Counted from the first letter of the stretch, positions 7,679-16,169 are shown. The stretch is 44,874 nt of DNA from Streptococcaceae bacterium AM104-57 (GCA_027659245.1 JAQDPW010000017.1:1-44874); one strand, 5' to 3'. The notes: generated by a model not told the origin, from the sequence alone. Made by a program: numbers and translations.

Positions 7679-8497
7679 TTAGTTTTTCCAAGATAGTGTT
7701 GCTTGGAGACCGTAATGATCGCTCACCTGTGGACTGTTTTTACCATCAAAGACTACATGAAGGTTTTCTACCTGCATATCCTTTGTCGTAAAGACATAAT
7801 CAATTCGAAGTGGTTCGCTGTTCCCCTTCCAACCATCAATTTCAGGTGGAACAGTGTAGCTACCACTTCTTTCTTTTGCAACTTCATATGCATCTTGTAA
7901 GACTAGTGGACTAGCTAGAATGGCTTGATAACCTTCCTGACCAGCAGGATTGTTAAAATCTCCCGCTAGTAAGAGTGGCTTGTTCAATTCTTTCAGAACC
8001 GCTTCAAATCGTGCCCACTCTTCTTGGAAGCCTTTATCCCACCATGAAAGATGGACACTGGCAACTGCAAGCTCCTTACCATCTACTACAGTTTCAGCCA
8101 AGGCCACACGACGTGTATGATAGTCTGTTGGATCATCGACATCTGAAACCAAAATTTCACGAGCTTCAATTGGTGTTTTAGATAGGATTGCCACACCCTC
8201 ATGATAGCGATCATAACCGATATGGTTGTAGGCCCAAGTCCAATAATAGTTTTGACCTTGCTCAGCCAACTTCTCTACCAAAAGTCGCACATAGTGGTCT
8301 TGATGAATCGGCTCAGCCGATGGTAATGGCTGATAAAGTGGGCCTGTTTCTACTTGAGCTGAGGTGATTTCTTGGTTGATTTCCTGAAAACAAATCAAAT
8401 CATAACTGTTTTCAAGTATATCTTGAAGTAAAAGTTGGAACTTTTGTTCAGGATCTTTTTCCATCCAACTATGGGTATTCAGTGTTAAAAACTTCAT
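7679..8497 (-). CDS. Endonuclease/exonuclease/phosphatase family hydrolase
   Basis: 272-aa member of the EEP metal-dependent phosphohydrolase superfamily. The expected motifs occur in order: LNTHSW (N-terminal Asn), CFQEIN (metal-binding Glu), VASVHLSWW, AGDFNNP (Asp/Asn pair) and SDHYGL (catalytic Asp-His). No signal peptide or membrane segment is visible, so it is probably cytoplasmic. The family includes DNA repair nucleases, sphingomyelinases and inositol phosphatases, and the sequence does not settle which substrate is used. It follows the PTS gene in the same direction, separated by a terminator-like hairpin. Confidence 0.85.
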   Translation of the reverse strand: MKFLTLNTHSWMEKDPEQKFQLLLQDILENSYDLICFQEINQEITSAQVETGPLYQPLPSAEPIHQDHYVRLLVEKLAEQGQNYYWTWAYNHIGYDRYHEGVAILSKTPIEAREILVSDVDDPTDYHTRRVALAETVVDGKELAVASVHLSWWDKGFQEEWARFEAVLKELNKPLLLAGDFNNPAGQEGYQAILASPLVLQDAYEVAKERSGSYTVPPEIDGWKGNSEPLRIDYVFTTKDMQVENLHVVFDGKNSPQVSDHYGLQATLSWKN

Positions 8498-8514
8498 TCT
8501 TTTCTCCTATAAAC

Positions 8515-8543
8515 AAGAGGTTGGAAATAGCTTCCAACCTCTT
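8515..8543 (-). terminator. Terminator after the PTS gene
   Basis: A perfect 12-bp stem (AAGAGGTTGGAA at 8515-8526 with TTCCAACCTCTT at 8532-8543) lies 5 bp after the PTS stop. On the minus strand it is followed by GTTTATAG, a weak U-tract, so some readthrough into the EEP gene is possible. Confidence 0.65.
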
Positions 8544-8548
8544 AAATA

Positions 8549-10735
8549 TTACAATTCTACTTTTGCAACTGCTGTTTTAGCAGCAAGAGAACCTGTTTTT
8601 TCTAATTTAACTGATTTGATCGCATCACCATTTGTGAAGACAACCACAGTTGTGGTTTCACGTCCTGCTGCACGGATAGCATCCAAGTCAGCTGTGACAA
8701 GAAGATCACCTGCCGCAACTTTTTGTCCTTCAGCAACATGAACTGTAAATGGTTTTCCTTCAAGACTTACTGTGTCCAAACCAATGTGAACAAGTACTTC
8801 AAGGCCTGCTTCAGTCACAAGACCAAGAGCGTGTTTAGTTGGGAAGATACTTGATACAGTACCTGATACTGGAGATACAATGTTTCCGTTTGCTGGTTCT
8901 ACTGCAAATCCATCACCCATCATTTTTTGAGCAAATACTGGGTCTTTTACTTGTTCCAAGGCAACCACTTGACCGTCAGCAACTGAATAAACTTCTTCAG
9001 TTACACCTTTATATACAACAGCATTTTTAGAAGATGATGCCATTTGACTTGGAAGAGTTTCAGGAATCACTTCACCTGAGTCAAGAAGGTCTTGAATATC
9101 TGATTTCAAAACATCAGCTTTAGGTCCATAGATAGCTTGGACACCTTGTCCTTTCATGACAAGTCCCATAGCTCCTTCAGCTTTCCATTGTTCTTCTGTT
9201 CCGACTTTTTCAGCGTCTTTTACAGTAACACGAAGACGAGTCATACATGCGTCAACGTCAACGATGTTAGCACGTCCACCAAGAAGGTTGATGATGTTAA
9301 CAGCTTGAGAAGCTTCTGCAACTTTTGACTCACCAGAAGCAGCAGATTCTGATGAACCTTCAGCAGTTTCGTAGTTTCCGTTACGTCCTGGAGTAGCATA
9401 GTTGAATTTTTGAATCATGAAGTTGGCGATGAAGTACATGATAACTGCAAATAGTGCTGTTACCCAGATAAAGTTAATAATATCCATACCAAGACCCGCA
9501 TTGATCGCCATTGGTGTACGAGTCAAGAATTCGATAGAACCGAATGAGTGCATACGTAGGTTAACCACGTCAGCCATAGCAAAGGCAGCACCTTGAACTA
9601 CTGAATAAACAAGATACATAGGCGTTGCAACGAACATGAACATATATTCAATTGGTTCAGTAACACCAGTCAAGAATGTTGCAAGAGCTGTCGCAATCAT
9701 CATTCCTTTGTATTGGTGTTTCTTGTCTGCTTCAACATTACGGTAAATAGCAACAGCCACACCCATCAAAATACCGAATGAACCAATCATTTGTCCAACT
9801 TTGAAACGAGCTGGATGTACTGTATCTAACAAGTGTTGGTATTGACTAGCATCAGTACCTTTAAGGTTTACAAGGTCTGTTACCCATGCAAGCCAAAGTG
9901 GGTCTTGACCAAATACTTGAGTACCTTTTGCTGCACCTGTTAAGACATCATAAGTACCACCAAGCGCTGTGTAGTTCATTGGGATAGTCAACATGTGGTG
10001 AAGTCCAAATGGCAAGAGCAAGCGTTCCAAAGTACCATACAAGAATGGTGCAAGAATTGGAGCTGTTTCTTGAGAGTTTGCAATCCAGATACCAAAGCTG
10101 TTAATACCTGTTTGAACAAGTGGCCAGAAAATTGAAAGAACAATAGCTGCAATTACTGAACGAAGAATGACTACAAACGGTACAAAACGTTTTCCGTTAA
10201 AGAATGAAAGTGCATCAGGAAGCTTACGGAAGTTGTAGTATTTGTTAAAGGCAGTTGCCCCTATAAAACCAGAAATAATCCCTACGAAGACACCCATGTT
10301 AAGTGCTGGTGCTTCCATAACACTGATAAAGTAATCAGAAACTTTGATTGACCCACCCAATAGTGTTGAAACCATAGCGTTAGGATCCTTCAACATATCC
10401 CCTGATACACCAAAGATTGTACCAGTGATACGGTTGATTAGGATAAATGCAAGACCTGCTGCAAAAGCACCACCGGCGCGTTCCTTAGCCCAGCTTCCTC
10501 CAATAGCGAGGGCGAACAAGATGTGAAGGTTAACGATAACTCCCCAACCGATTTGCTCTAGTACACCACCAGTAATTACAAGTGGTGCAAAGTTAGGACT
10601 GATCATTGCAAGCGTCTTACCGATTGAAATCATCAAACCAGCAGCCGGCATAACAGCGATAACCACCATTAGAGCCTTACCGAATTTCTGCCAAAATTCG
10701 AAAGACAAGACATTTTTGAATGTATCTTTCATCAT
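8549..10735 (-). CDS. ptsG: PTS glucose-family transporter, fused IICBA
   Basis: 728-aa sugar phosphotransferase permease that takes up and phosphorylates its sugar using phosphoryl groups from HPr. The order is EIIC membrane domain (about residues 1-440), EIIB (about 470-550, with the phosphorylated Cys in DACMTRLRVTV near 496) and EIIA (about 595-715, active His in VLVHIGLDTVSL near 648). Domain order and length match the pneumococcal IIABC gene usually called ptsG. Glucose is the likely substrate by homology, but maltose- or N-acetylglucosamine-type relatives look similar. The RBS is AGGAG before ATGATG, and the upstream promoter carries a LacI/CcpA-type operator. Confidence 0.88.
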   Translation of the reverse strand: MMKDTFKNVLSFEFWQKFGKALMVVIAVMPAAGLMISIGKTLAMISPNFAPLVITGGVLEQIGWGVIVNLHILFALAIGGSWAKERAGGAFAAGLAFILINRITGTIFGVSGDMLKDPNAMVSTLLGGSIKVSDYFISVMEAPALNMGVFVGIISGFIGATAFNKYYNFRKLPDALSFFNGKRFVPFVVILRSVIAAIVLSIFWPLVQTGINSFGIWIANSQETAPILAPFLYGTLERLLLPFGLHHMLTIPMNYTALGGTYDVLTGAAKGTQVFGQDPLWLAWVTDLVNLKGTDASQYQHLLDTVHPARFKVGQMIGSFGILMGVAVAIYRNVEADKKHQYKGMMIATALATFLTGVTEPIEYMFMFVATPMYLVYSVVQGAAFAMADVVNLRMHSFGSIEFLTRTPMAINAGLGMDIINFIWVTALFAVIMYFIANFMIQKFNYATPGRNGNYETAEGSSESAASGESKVAEASQAVNIINLLGGRANIVDVDACMTRLRVTVKDAEKVGTEEQWKAEGAMGLVMKGQGVQAIYGPKADVLKSDIQDLLDSGEVIPETLPSQMASSSKNAVVYKGVTEEVYSVADGQVVALEQVKDPVFAQKMMGDGFAVEPANGNIVSPVSGTVSSIFPTKHALGLVTEAGLEVLVHIGLDTVSLEGKPFTVHVAEGQKVAAGDLLVTADLDAIRAAGRETTTVVVFTNGDAIKSVKLEKTGSLAAKTAVAKVEL

Positions 10736-10759
10736 TCAAATCTCCTTTATATTTATTCG

Positions 10760-10784
10760 GCAAACGTTTTACGAAAACGTTTGC
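10760..10784. promoter_or_regulatory. Double LacI/CcpA-type operator of the PTS gene
   Basis: A perfect inverted repeat has 11-bp arms GCAAACGTTTT and AAAACGTTTGC around ACG. Each arm contains AAACGTTT, the core of LacI/GalR-family sites including cre sites bound by CcpA. It lies just downstream of the -10, where a bound repressor would block early elongation or promoter clearance. Confidence 0.7.
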
Positions 10785-10800
10785 GCGTGTTTATGTTTTA

Positions 10801-10828
10801 ATTTTACCACTTTTTATTTTTTTGTAAA
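10801..10828 (-). promoter_or_regulatory. Promoter of the PTS gene
   Basis: Minus strand: -35 TTTACA at 10828-10823, 16-nt A-rich spacer, -10 TAAAAT at 10806-10801. The predicted transcription start is near 10794, immediately upstream of the operator. Confidence 0.7.
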
Positions 10829-10900
10829 GGCTTTTATAAAAAAAATTTAACTTTTTCTTTCGTTTCACTTTCTAGGCATGCTCTCTCTTGCTGACCTTTT

Positions 10901-10929
10901 TTGAGTTTGTCGGTCTTTTCTGATATAAT
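10901..10929 (+). promoter_or_regulatory. Promoter of the ytqA-mnmM transcript (leaderless)
   Basis: -35 TTGAGT (10901-10906), 17-nt spacer, extended -10 TGaTATAAT (hexamer 10924-10929). Only 7 nt separate the -10 from the ATG at 10937, so transcription should begin at or next to the start codon. Confidence 0.75.
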
Positions 10930-10936
10930 ATTAGCT

Positions 10937-11884
10937 ATGAAATCCTATAATACCTTGAATGATTATTATCGAAATTTATTCGGAGAAAAAACTTTTAAAG
11001 TCCCTATTGATGCTGGATTTGACTGTCCAAACCGCGATGGAACTGTAGCACATGGGGGCTGTACTTTTTGTACGGTTTCTGGTTCTGGAGATGCAATCGT
11101 TTCACCTGATGCTCCTATCCGCGAGCAATTTTATAAGGAAATTGACTTTATGCATCGTAAGTGGCCTGAAGTTAAAAAATATTTGGTTTACTTCCAAAAT
11201 TTTACCAATACTCATGAAAAGCTGGAAGTGATTCGCGAACGCTATGAACAAGCTATCAACGAACCTGGAGTTGTCGGTATCAATATCGGAACACGCCCAG
11301 ACTGTTTACCAGACGAGACTATCCAATATTTGGCCGAATTGTCGGAACGCATGCATGTGACTGTCGAATTAGGTCTGCAAACAACTTATGAGGAAACATC
11401 TAACCTCATCAATCGTGCTCATTCTTATGAATTATATGTAGAAACTGTTAAACGCTTGAGAAAATATCCCAAGATTGAAATTGTTGCCCATTTGATTAAT
11501 GGCTTGCCAGGAGAAACTCATGACATGATGGTGGAAAATGTTCGTCGCTGTGTGACGGATAATGATATTCAAGGGATTAAACTCCACCTACTTCACCTCA
11601 TGACCAATACTCGGATGCAGCGTGATTATCATGAAGGGCGTTTGCAGCTGATGAGTCAAGACGACTATGTCAAGGTTATCTGTGACCAACTAGAAATTAT
11701 TCCCAAACATATGGTCATCCATAGGATTACGGGTGATGCGCCTAGAGATATGCTGATTGGTCCTATGTGGAGTCTCAATAAATGGGAAGTTCTAAATAGC
11801 ATAGAAGCTGAAATGAGACGTCGAGGTAGTGTCCAAGGATGCAAGGCTGTAAAACAGGAGTTTATGAATGAAAAGACCACTTGA
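10937..11884 (+). CDS. ytqA: TIGR01212 family radical SAM protein (YtqA/MnmL type)
   Basis: 315-aa radical SAM enzyme. Three cysteines bind the 4Fe-4S cluster: C30 and the C42/C45 pair in GGCTFC. The rest resembles a radical SAM barrel, with the segment around LGLQTTYEETSNLINR. Its partner in Bacillus is ytqB, and I recall YtqA being proposed to act in xnm5s2U tRNA wobble-base synthesis (MnmL). That assignment is from memory, not from the sequence. The frame is open to a TTG at 10901, but homologues begin at MKSYNTLNDYYR (10937). The 3' end overlaps mnmM by 17 nt. Confidence 0.88.
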   Translation: MKSYNTLNDYYRNLFGEKTFKVPIDAGFDCPNRDGTVAHGGCTFCTVSGSGDAIVSPDAPIREQFYKEIDFMHRKWPEVKKYLVYFQNFTNTHEKLEVIRERYEQAINEPGVVGINIGTRPDCLPDETIQYLAELSERMHVTVELGLQTTYEETSNLINRAHSYELYVETVKRLRKYPKIEIVAHLINGLPGETHDMMVENVRRCVTDNDIQGIKLHLLHLMTNTRMQRDYHEGRLQLMSQDDYVKVICDQLEIIPKHMVIHRITGDAPRDMLIGPMWSLNKWEVLNSIEAEMRRRGSVQGCKAVKQEFMNEKTT

Positions 11885-12425
11885 AATGGCGCATGATTTT
11901 CTTGCCCAAGTTATCACTCAAGAAGATATTGTCGTTGATGCGACCATGGGAAATGGCTATGATACCCTTTTTCTCGCTAGATTAGCTAAACAAGTCTATG
12001 CTTTTGACATACAGGAACAAGCTCTAGAAAAGACTAGCCAACGTCTACAAGAAGCTGGTTTGTCCAATGCAGAATTAATCCTGCAGGGGCATGAAACCGT
12101 AGATCAATTTGTAAGGGAAGTTAAGGCAGCCATCTTTAATCTTGGTTATCTTCCTTCTGCTGATAAAAGTATTATCACCCAACCTCAAACAACCCTTAAG
12201 GCACTGGATAAACTTTGCCATATGCTGGTTAAGGGGGGACGAATAGCCATCATGATTTATTACGGGCATGAAGGCGGAGATATAGAACGAGATGCAGTCA
12301 TGGATTTTGTCAGCCAATTACCACAACAAGAATACACTGCTGCGATCTATCGCACTCTCAACCAAATCAACAATCCACCGTTTTTAGTCATGATTGAAAA
12401 ATTAGAAAGGTATCGACATGGATAA
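11868..12425 (+). CDS. mnmM: tRNA (mnm5s2U34)-methyltransferase MnmM (YtqB)
   Basis: 185-aa class I SAM methyltransferase of the YtqB (rRNA_methylase, PF06962) family. The SAM-binding motif is VDATMGNGYDTLFLA (about residues 23-37), with an acidic AFDIQ at strand 2, and the family signature FNLGYLPSADK lies near residue 90-100. Family members methylate nm5s2U to mnm5s2U at the tRNA wobble position. It overlaps ytqA upstream by 17 nt and the next small gene by 8 nt, so the three are translated from one message. Confidence 0.88.
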   Translation: MKRPLEMAHDFLAQVITQEDIVVDATMGNGYDTLFLARLAKQVYAFDIQEQALEKTSQRLQEAGLSNAELILQGHETVDQFVREVKAAIFNLGYLPSADKSIITQPQTTLKALDKLCHMLVKGGRIAIMIYYGHEGGDIERDAVMDFVSQLPQQEYTAAIYRTLNQINNPPFLVMIEKLERYRHG

Positions 12426-12672
12426 ACAATACCTACGAGATAAAATAGAAAATCTACGTCACAAATTTGTCGAATCAACTCAACATGAACGGGCAGTTGG
12501 TATGCTAGATGAAGCTCATATGAGCAAGAAGATGCTGAAAATCAAGAAAAAACTGATTACTCTTGAAATGGAGCGTTGCCAGAAAAAAATCGAACATAAG
12601 GACTGCTCGAAGATTGATCAAAAAATCCAAGAACAAAAGGAACTTTTTGAAGCTTGTCGTAACCCAAAATAG
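12418..12672 (+). CDS. Small basic coiled-coil protein of unknown function
   Basis: 84-aa protein, very rich in Lys, Glu and Gln, predicted to be almost wholly helical with heptad-like spacing (for example KKMLKIKKKLITLEMERCQKK). There is no signal peptide or membrane segment. Two cysteines lie in the C-terminal half and one near the end. Its start overlaps mnmM by 8 nt, and its stop is 11 nt before the antiporter start. The tight packing supports a real gene, but I do not recognise its function. Confidence 0.65.
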   Translation: MDKQYLRDKIENLRHKFVESTQHERAVGMLDEAHMSKKMLKIKKKLITLEMERCQKKIEHKDCSKIDQKIQEQKELFEACRNPK

Positions 12673-12683
12673 GGAGGTGGAAA

Positions 12684-14738
12684 ATGAATTTACTTTTTTA
12701 TCTCTTGGTATTTTTACTCGTTCTCATCGTTTCTAGTACGACCAATAAACTTCTTCCCTTCCTACCCATGCCCCTGATTCAAATTTTGTTAGGGATAGGA
12801 ATTGGGCTTTGCTTACCTAATAACCAATACCATCTAGATACTGAATTGTTTCTTGCTTTAGTTATCGGACCGCTCCTCTTTCGAGAAGCTCAAGAAGCAG
12901 ATGTAACCTCTATCTTAAAACACTGGAAAATTGTTCTCTATCTAATTTTCCCTGTCATCTTTGTATCAACACTGAGTATGGGGGGACTTGCCCATGTCCT
13001 TTGGGCTAGCTTACCTCTAGCCGCCTGCCTAGCCGTAGGGGCTGCACTTGGTCCTACTGACCTGGTTGCCTTTGCTTCCCTTTCTGAACGATTTACCTTT
13101 CCAAAGCGAGTTTCTAATATCCTAAAAGGGGAAGGTCTTCTGAATGATGCTTCTGGTCTAGTAGCCTTTCGTGTAGCTCTCATTGCTTGGACAACTGGGA
13201 CCTTTTCAATCGCTCAAGCAGGAATTTCCCTAGCTATTTCCATCGTTGGAGGTTTTGCAGTTGGCCTTATAACCGCCTTCATTAATCGCTCCCTTCACTC
13301 TTTTCTCCTCAGCGTACGAGCTACTGATATCGCCAGTGAACTCTTGCTGGATCTCAGTTTACCACTTTTAACATTCTTCATAGCTGAAGAGATTCATGTT
13401 TCTGGAATTATTGCGGTCGTTGTCGCTGGTATTTTAAAAGCTAGTCGTTTTAAAAAGATAAATCTTCTCGAAGCTCAAGTGGATACAGTGACTGAAACCG
13501 TTTGGCACACTGTAACCTTTATGCTTAATGGTTCTGTCTTTGTTATTTTGGGAATGGAACTGGAGATGATTGCGGAGCCAATTCTTAAGAATGCTTTTTA
13601 TAACAATGTACTCCTTCTCATCACTATCTTCCTCTTAACCTTCCTACTCTTTGCCATCCGCTTTCTCATGATTTACGGCTTTTACGCGTTTCGTATAAAG
13701 AAACTTCAAAAAAGCCTCCACAAGTATGTCAAAGATATGCTCCTCTTGACATTCTCTGGCATTAAAGGAACTGTTTCTATTGCCACCATCCTCTTGATAC
13801 CGTCTAACTTAGAGCAAGAATATCCGCTCCTTCTCTTCCTCGTAGCTGGTGTAACTCTGGTCAGTTTTCTTACTGGATTATTGGTCTTGCCACACCTTTC
13901 TGAAGAGCAAGAGCCATCTAAGGATCATCTCATGCACATCGCTATCCTAAATGATGTTGCTATGGAGTTAGAGAGAGAGCTGGACCATACTAAAAACAAG
14001 GTTCCACTCTATGCTGCGATTGATAACTATCATGGACGGATTGAAAATCTCATCCTCAGCCAAGAAAATAAAGAAATCCAAGAAGACTGGGAAGCTCTGA
14101 AACTCTTGATTCTCAGTATCGAGAACGATGGTTTGGAACAGGCCTATGAAGAAGGAAAAATTGGTGAAAGAGGTTATCGTGTTTATCAACGGTACTTGAA
14201 AAGCATGGAGAAAAATATTAAGCGAAACTTTGCTTCTCGCCTAACCTACTACTTCCTTGTTTCTATACGGATTGTGCGTTTTCTCCTTCATGAGTTGCTC
14301 ACATTTGGAAAAACCTTTCGTTCTTGGAGAGACAAGGAAAACCAAAGACTTCTTGCCATCGATTATGATCAGATTGCAGAGCTCTATCTAGCCAACACTG
14401 AAATCATCATCGAAAGTTTAGAAAACCTCAAAGGGATTTATAAGAGTTCTCTGATCAGCTTCATGCAGGAATCGCGTCTCCGTGAAACCAGTCATATTAC
14501 CAGTGGTGCCTTTGTGGAACGGGTTATCAATCGTATCAAACCCAATAACATCGACGAAATGTTAAGAGGCTACTATCTAGAACGTAAGTCTATCTTTGAA
14601 TACGAGAAACAAAAACTTATTTCAGCCCAGTATGCTAAAAAACTGCGACAAAATGTGAACAACCTAGAAACCTATTCTCTAAAAGAAGCAGCCAACACAC
14701 TACCTTATGATATGATGGAATTAGTTCGCAGAAATTAA
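12684..14738 (+). CDS. CPA1 (NhaP-type) sodium/proton antiporter
   Basis: 684-aa membrane transporter of the monovalent cation:proton antiporter-1 family. Residues 1-410 hold about 12 hydrophobic segments, with GPTDLVAFASL (about residue 117) and GLLNDASGLVAFR (about 151) matching the Na+/H+ exchanger core, including the ND pair. Residues 420-684 form a long charged cytoplasmic tail, as in eukaryote-like bacterial exchangers. It probably exports Na+ or K+ in exchange for protons and helps pH and salt balance. The RBS GGGAGGTGG fits the ATG at 12684. It is the last gene of the ytqA transcript. Confidence 0.87.
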   Translation: MNLLFYLLVFLLVLIVSSTTNKLLPFLPMPLIQILLGIGIGLCLPNNQYHLDTELFLALVIGPLLFREAQEADVTSILKHWKIVLYLIFPVIFVSTLSMGGLAHVLWASLPLAACLAVGAALGPTDLVAFASLSERFTFPKRVSNILKGEGLLNDASGLVAFRVALIAWTTGTFSIAQAGISLAISIVGGFAVGLITAFINRSLHSFLLSVRATDIASELLLDLSLPLLTFFIAEEIHVSGIIAVVVAGILKASRFKKINLLEAQVDTVTETVWHTVTFMLNGSVFVILGMELEMIAEPILKNAFYNNVLLLITIFLLTFLLFAIRFLMIYGFYAFRIKKLQKSLHKYVKDMLLLTFSGIKGTVSIATILLIPSNLEQEYPLLLFLVAGVTLVSFLTGLLVLPHLSEEQEPSKDHLMHIAILNDVAMELERELDHTKNKVPLYAAIDNYHGRIENLILSQENKEIQEDWEALKLLILSIENDGLEQAYEEGKIGERGYRVYQRYLKSMEKNIKRNFASRLTYYFLVSIRIVRFLLHELLTFGKTFRSWRDKENQRLLAIDYDQIAELYLANTEIIIESLENLKGIYKSSLISFMQESRLRETSHITSGAFVERVINRIKPNNIDEMLRGYYLERKSIFEYEKQKLISAQYAKKLRQNVNNLETYSLKEAANTLPYDMMELVRRN

Positions 14739-14747
14739 GATTTAGGT

Positions 14748-14855
14748 TATAGTGGTTTGAAATAAGATATGAACAGAGAGATTAGGAAAATCAAACTCAT
14801 TTCTAGAAATATTTTTAGCAGTTGTAGTGTACTGTTCTAGATTCAATCTGCTATA
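14748..14855. mobile_element. 108-bp MITE with TATAG termini
   Basis: The left end reads TATAGTGGTTTGAAAT and the complement of the right end reads TATAGCAGATTGAATC, an imperfect terminal inverted repeat. It has no ORF. A decayed copy of the right end lies at 166-197. The TATA-rich ends fit a TA-targeting (IS630/mariner-like) transposase, but that is inference. It lies between the antiporter and yihY genes and ends 8 bp before the yihY RBS. Confidence 0.6.
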
Positions 14856-14875
14856 TTATTGTGGAGGATTATGCA

Positions 14876-15739
14876 ATGAAAAAGTTGTGGAAACAACTAA
14901 CCAATAGGCCTTTATTGAAAGCTTTTTTGCACTACTATCATGTTTCAGATATTGAATTAACCAGTGTAGCTGTGGCCTATTATTGGTTGATTTCAATCTT
15001 CCCCTTACTTATGATAGCTGTCAATATCTTGCCTTATTTTCAAATTCCAGTATCCGATTTCTTGATCACACTAAAGGAATTTTTACCAGATACGATCTAT
15101 GATGTAGTAGCAAAGATTGCTCGAGAAGTACTGACTCAACCATCTGCTGGACTATTGAGTTTTGCGGTGATATCAGCTCTTTGGACATTTTCAAAATCCA
15201 TGAATTTCCTTCAAAAGGCCTTTAACAAAGCCTATGGAATTGCAAAAAATAGAGGAATTATCTCACACCAACTGATGAGTCTCCTAGTTAGTTTGGGACT
15301 TCAAATTCTCTTTGCTCTTGCCCTATTCCTAAGTATGTTTGGTCATATGTTGTTGGATCTGCTAAAAAACTACTGGAAATCCGAAAGTTCTCTATTTGCA
15401 TATTTACAGGATTTTACAGGACCGCTGATTTATGCCTTTCTTTTTGCAATCTTGATTATGCTCTATTATTTCCTTCCGAATGTGAAAGTCGGTCGTATTC
15501 GTTACGTCCTTCCTGGAAGTCTGTTCGTACTCCTTACTCTCATATCTCTATTAACGATCTTTTCAGCTTATTTCAACAATTATGTTAACTATCTCGTTGA
15601 CGTTCGTTTTTTCAGTTCCATCATCGTTGTTGTCATGATGTTCTGGTTTATAATTATTGCCAAGTTATTGATTGTCGGTGCAGTGATCAATGCCAGTGTT
15701 CAAAGTCTTAAGGATCTAGATTTCAAAGTCAACAAATAA
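14876..15739 (+). CDS. YihY/BrkB family inner-membrane protein
   Basis: 287-aa polytopic membrane protein with about six hydrophobic segments, from residue 30 (a short basic N-terminus precedes) to near the C-terminus. The family is annotated as YihY/virulence factor BrkB and was once mislabelled RNase BN, and its molecular role is unknown. The frame is open to a GTG at 14861, but the GGAGG at 14863-14867 is the RBS for the ATG at 14876. The conserved VAYYWLISIFPLLM and LWTFSKSM segments support the family call. A strong hairpin follows at 15768-15788. Confidence 0.85.
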   Translation: MKKLWKQLTNRPLLKAFLHYYHVSDIELTSVAVAYYWLISIFPLLMIAVNILPYFQIPVSDFLITLKEFLPDTIYDVVAKIAREVLTQPSAGLLSFAVISALWTFSKSMNFLQKAFNKAYGIAKNRGIISHQLMSLLVSLGLQILFALALFLSMFGHMLLDLLKNYWKSESSLFAYLQDFTGPLIYAFLFAILIMLYYFLPNVKVGRIRYVLPGSLFVLLTLISLLTIFSAYFNNYVNYLVDVRFFSSIIVVVMMFWFIIIAKLLIVGAVINASVQSLKDLDFKVNK

Positions 15740-15767
15740 ACTTTTACCTACTTTATGATAAATCATG

Positions 15768-15790
15768 ACCACCCGTCAAACGGGTGGTTT
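15768..15790 (+). terminator. Hairpin after yihY (terminator or IS end)
   Basis: A perfect 8-bp stem ACCACCCG/CGGGTGGT with loop TCAAA, followed by only TTT before a G. It could end the yihY transcript. The sequence also resembles the subterminal hairpins of IS200/IS605 elements, and neither reading is certain. Confidence 0.5.
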
Positions 15791-15799
15791 GTACTAGGG

Positions 15800-15973
15800 C
15801 TATAAGCTAAATTACCAGAATTTGGGCATAAACTTTTACCACTTCCTCCCTACTCACCTGAGTACAATCCTATTGAGAAAACATGGGCTCATATTAAAAC
15901 GCACCTCAAAAAGGTATTACCGAGTTGTAATACTTTTTTCGAGGCTCTTTTGTCCTGTTCTTGTTTCAATTGA
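15800..15973 (+). pseudogene. IS630-family transposase, C-terminal remnant
   Basis: Frame starting at 15827 reads HKLLPLPPYSPEYNPIEKTW and continues to a TGA at 15971-15973, ending in CSCFN. PPYSPEYNPIE is the typical C-terminal signature of IS630/Tc1-mariner DDE transposases, and it matches the ending I associate with pneumococcal IS630-Spn1. Everything N-terminal of about 15800 is missing, and the fragment has no start or RBS. The few bases before the stop recur at 18617-18634. Confidence 0.75.
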
Positions 15974-16042
15974 TTATAGAATAAGGACTGACATCCATAG
16001 TTAACTGATTATCAAGCATTATTTCACCTCATCTCTAGTATA
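15974..16042 (-). pseudogene. 5' remnant of a minus-strand gene cut by the IS630 fragment
   Basis: On the minus strand a -10-like TATACT (16042-16037) and a GAGG RBS precede an ATG at 16019. The visible N-terminus is MLDNQLTMDVSPYS, after which the frame enters the IS630 remnant and stops (TGA at 15968-15966). The promoter, RBS and start are intact and the body is gone. The N-terminus recalls IS1182-type transposases (a short lead, then SPYS before the first DDE-associated region), but 14 residues are too few to be sure. Confidence 0.45.
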
Positions 16043-16154
16043 ATAAAAAAGCCATCAATTTGATAACTTTTTCAGTAGGCTCGTTTCTTACCAATGATTT
16101 TTTGCTAAAACAGTGATAAATCAAGGAATTTACTTTTCTATTCTCAAAATTTTA

Positions 16155-16163
16155 TGATACAAT
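16155..16163 (+). promoter_or_regulatory. Extended -10 of the DUF3397 gene (leaderless)
   Basis: TGaTACAAT with hexamer 16158-16163. Six nt separate it from the ATG at 16170, so the transcript should begin at the start codon. Confidence 0.6.
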
Positions 16164-16169
16164 AATGGT

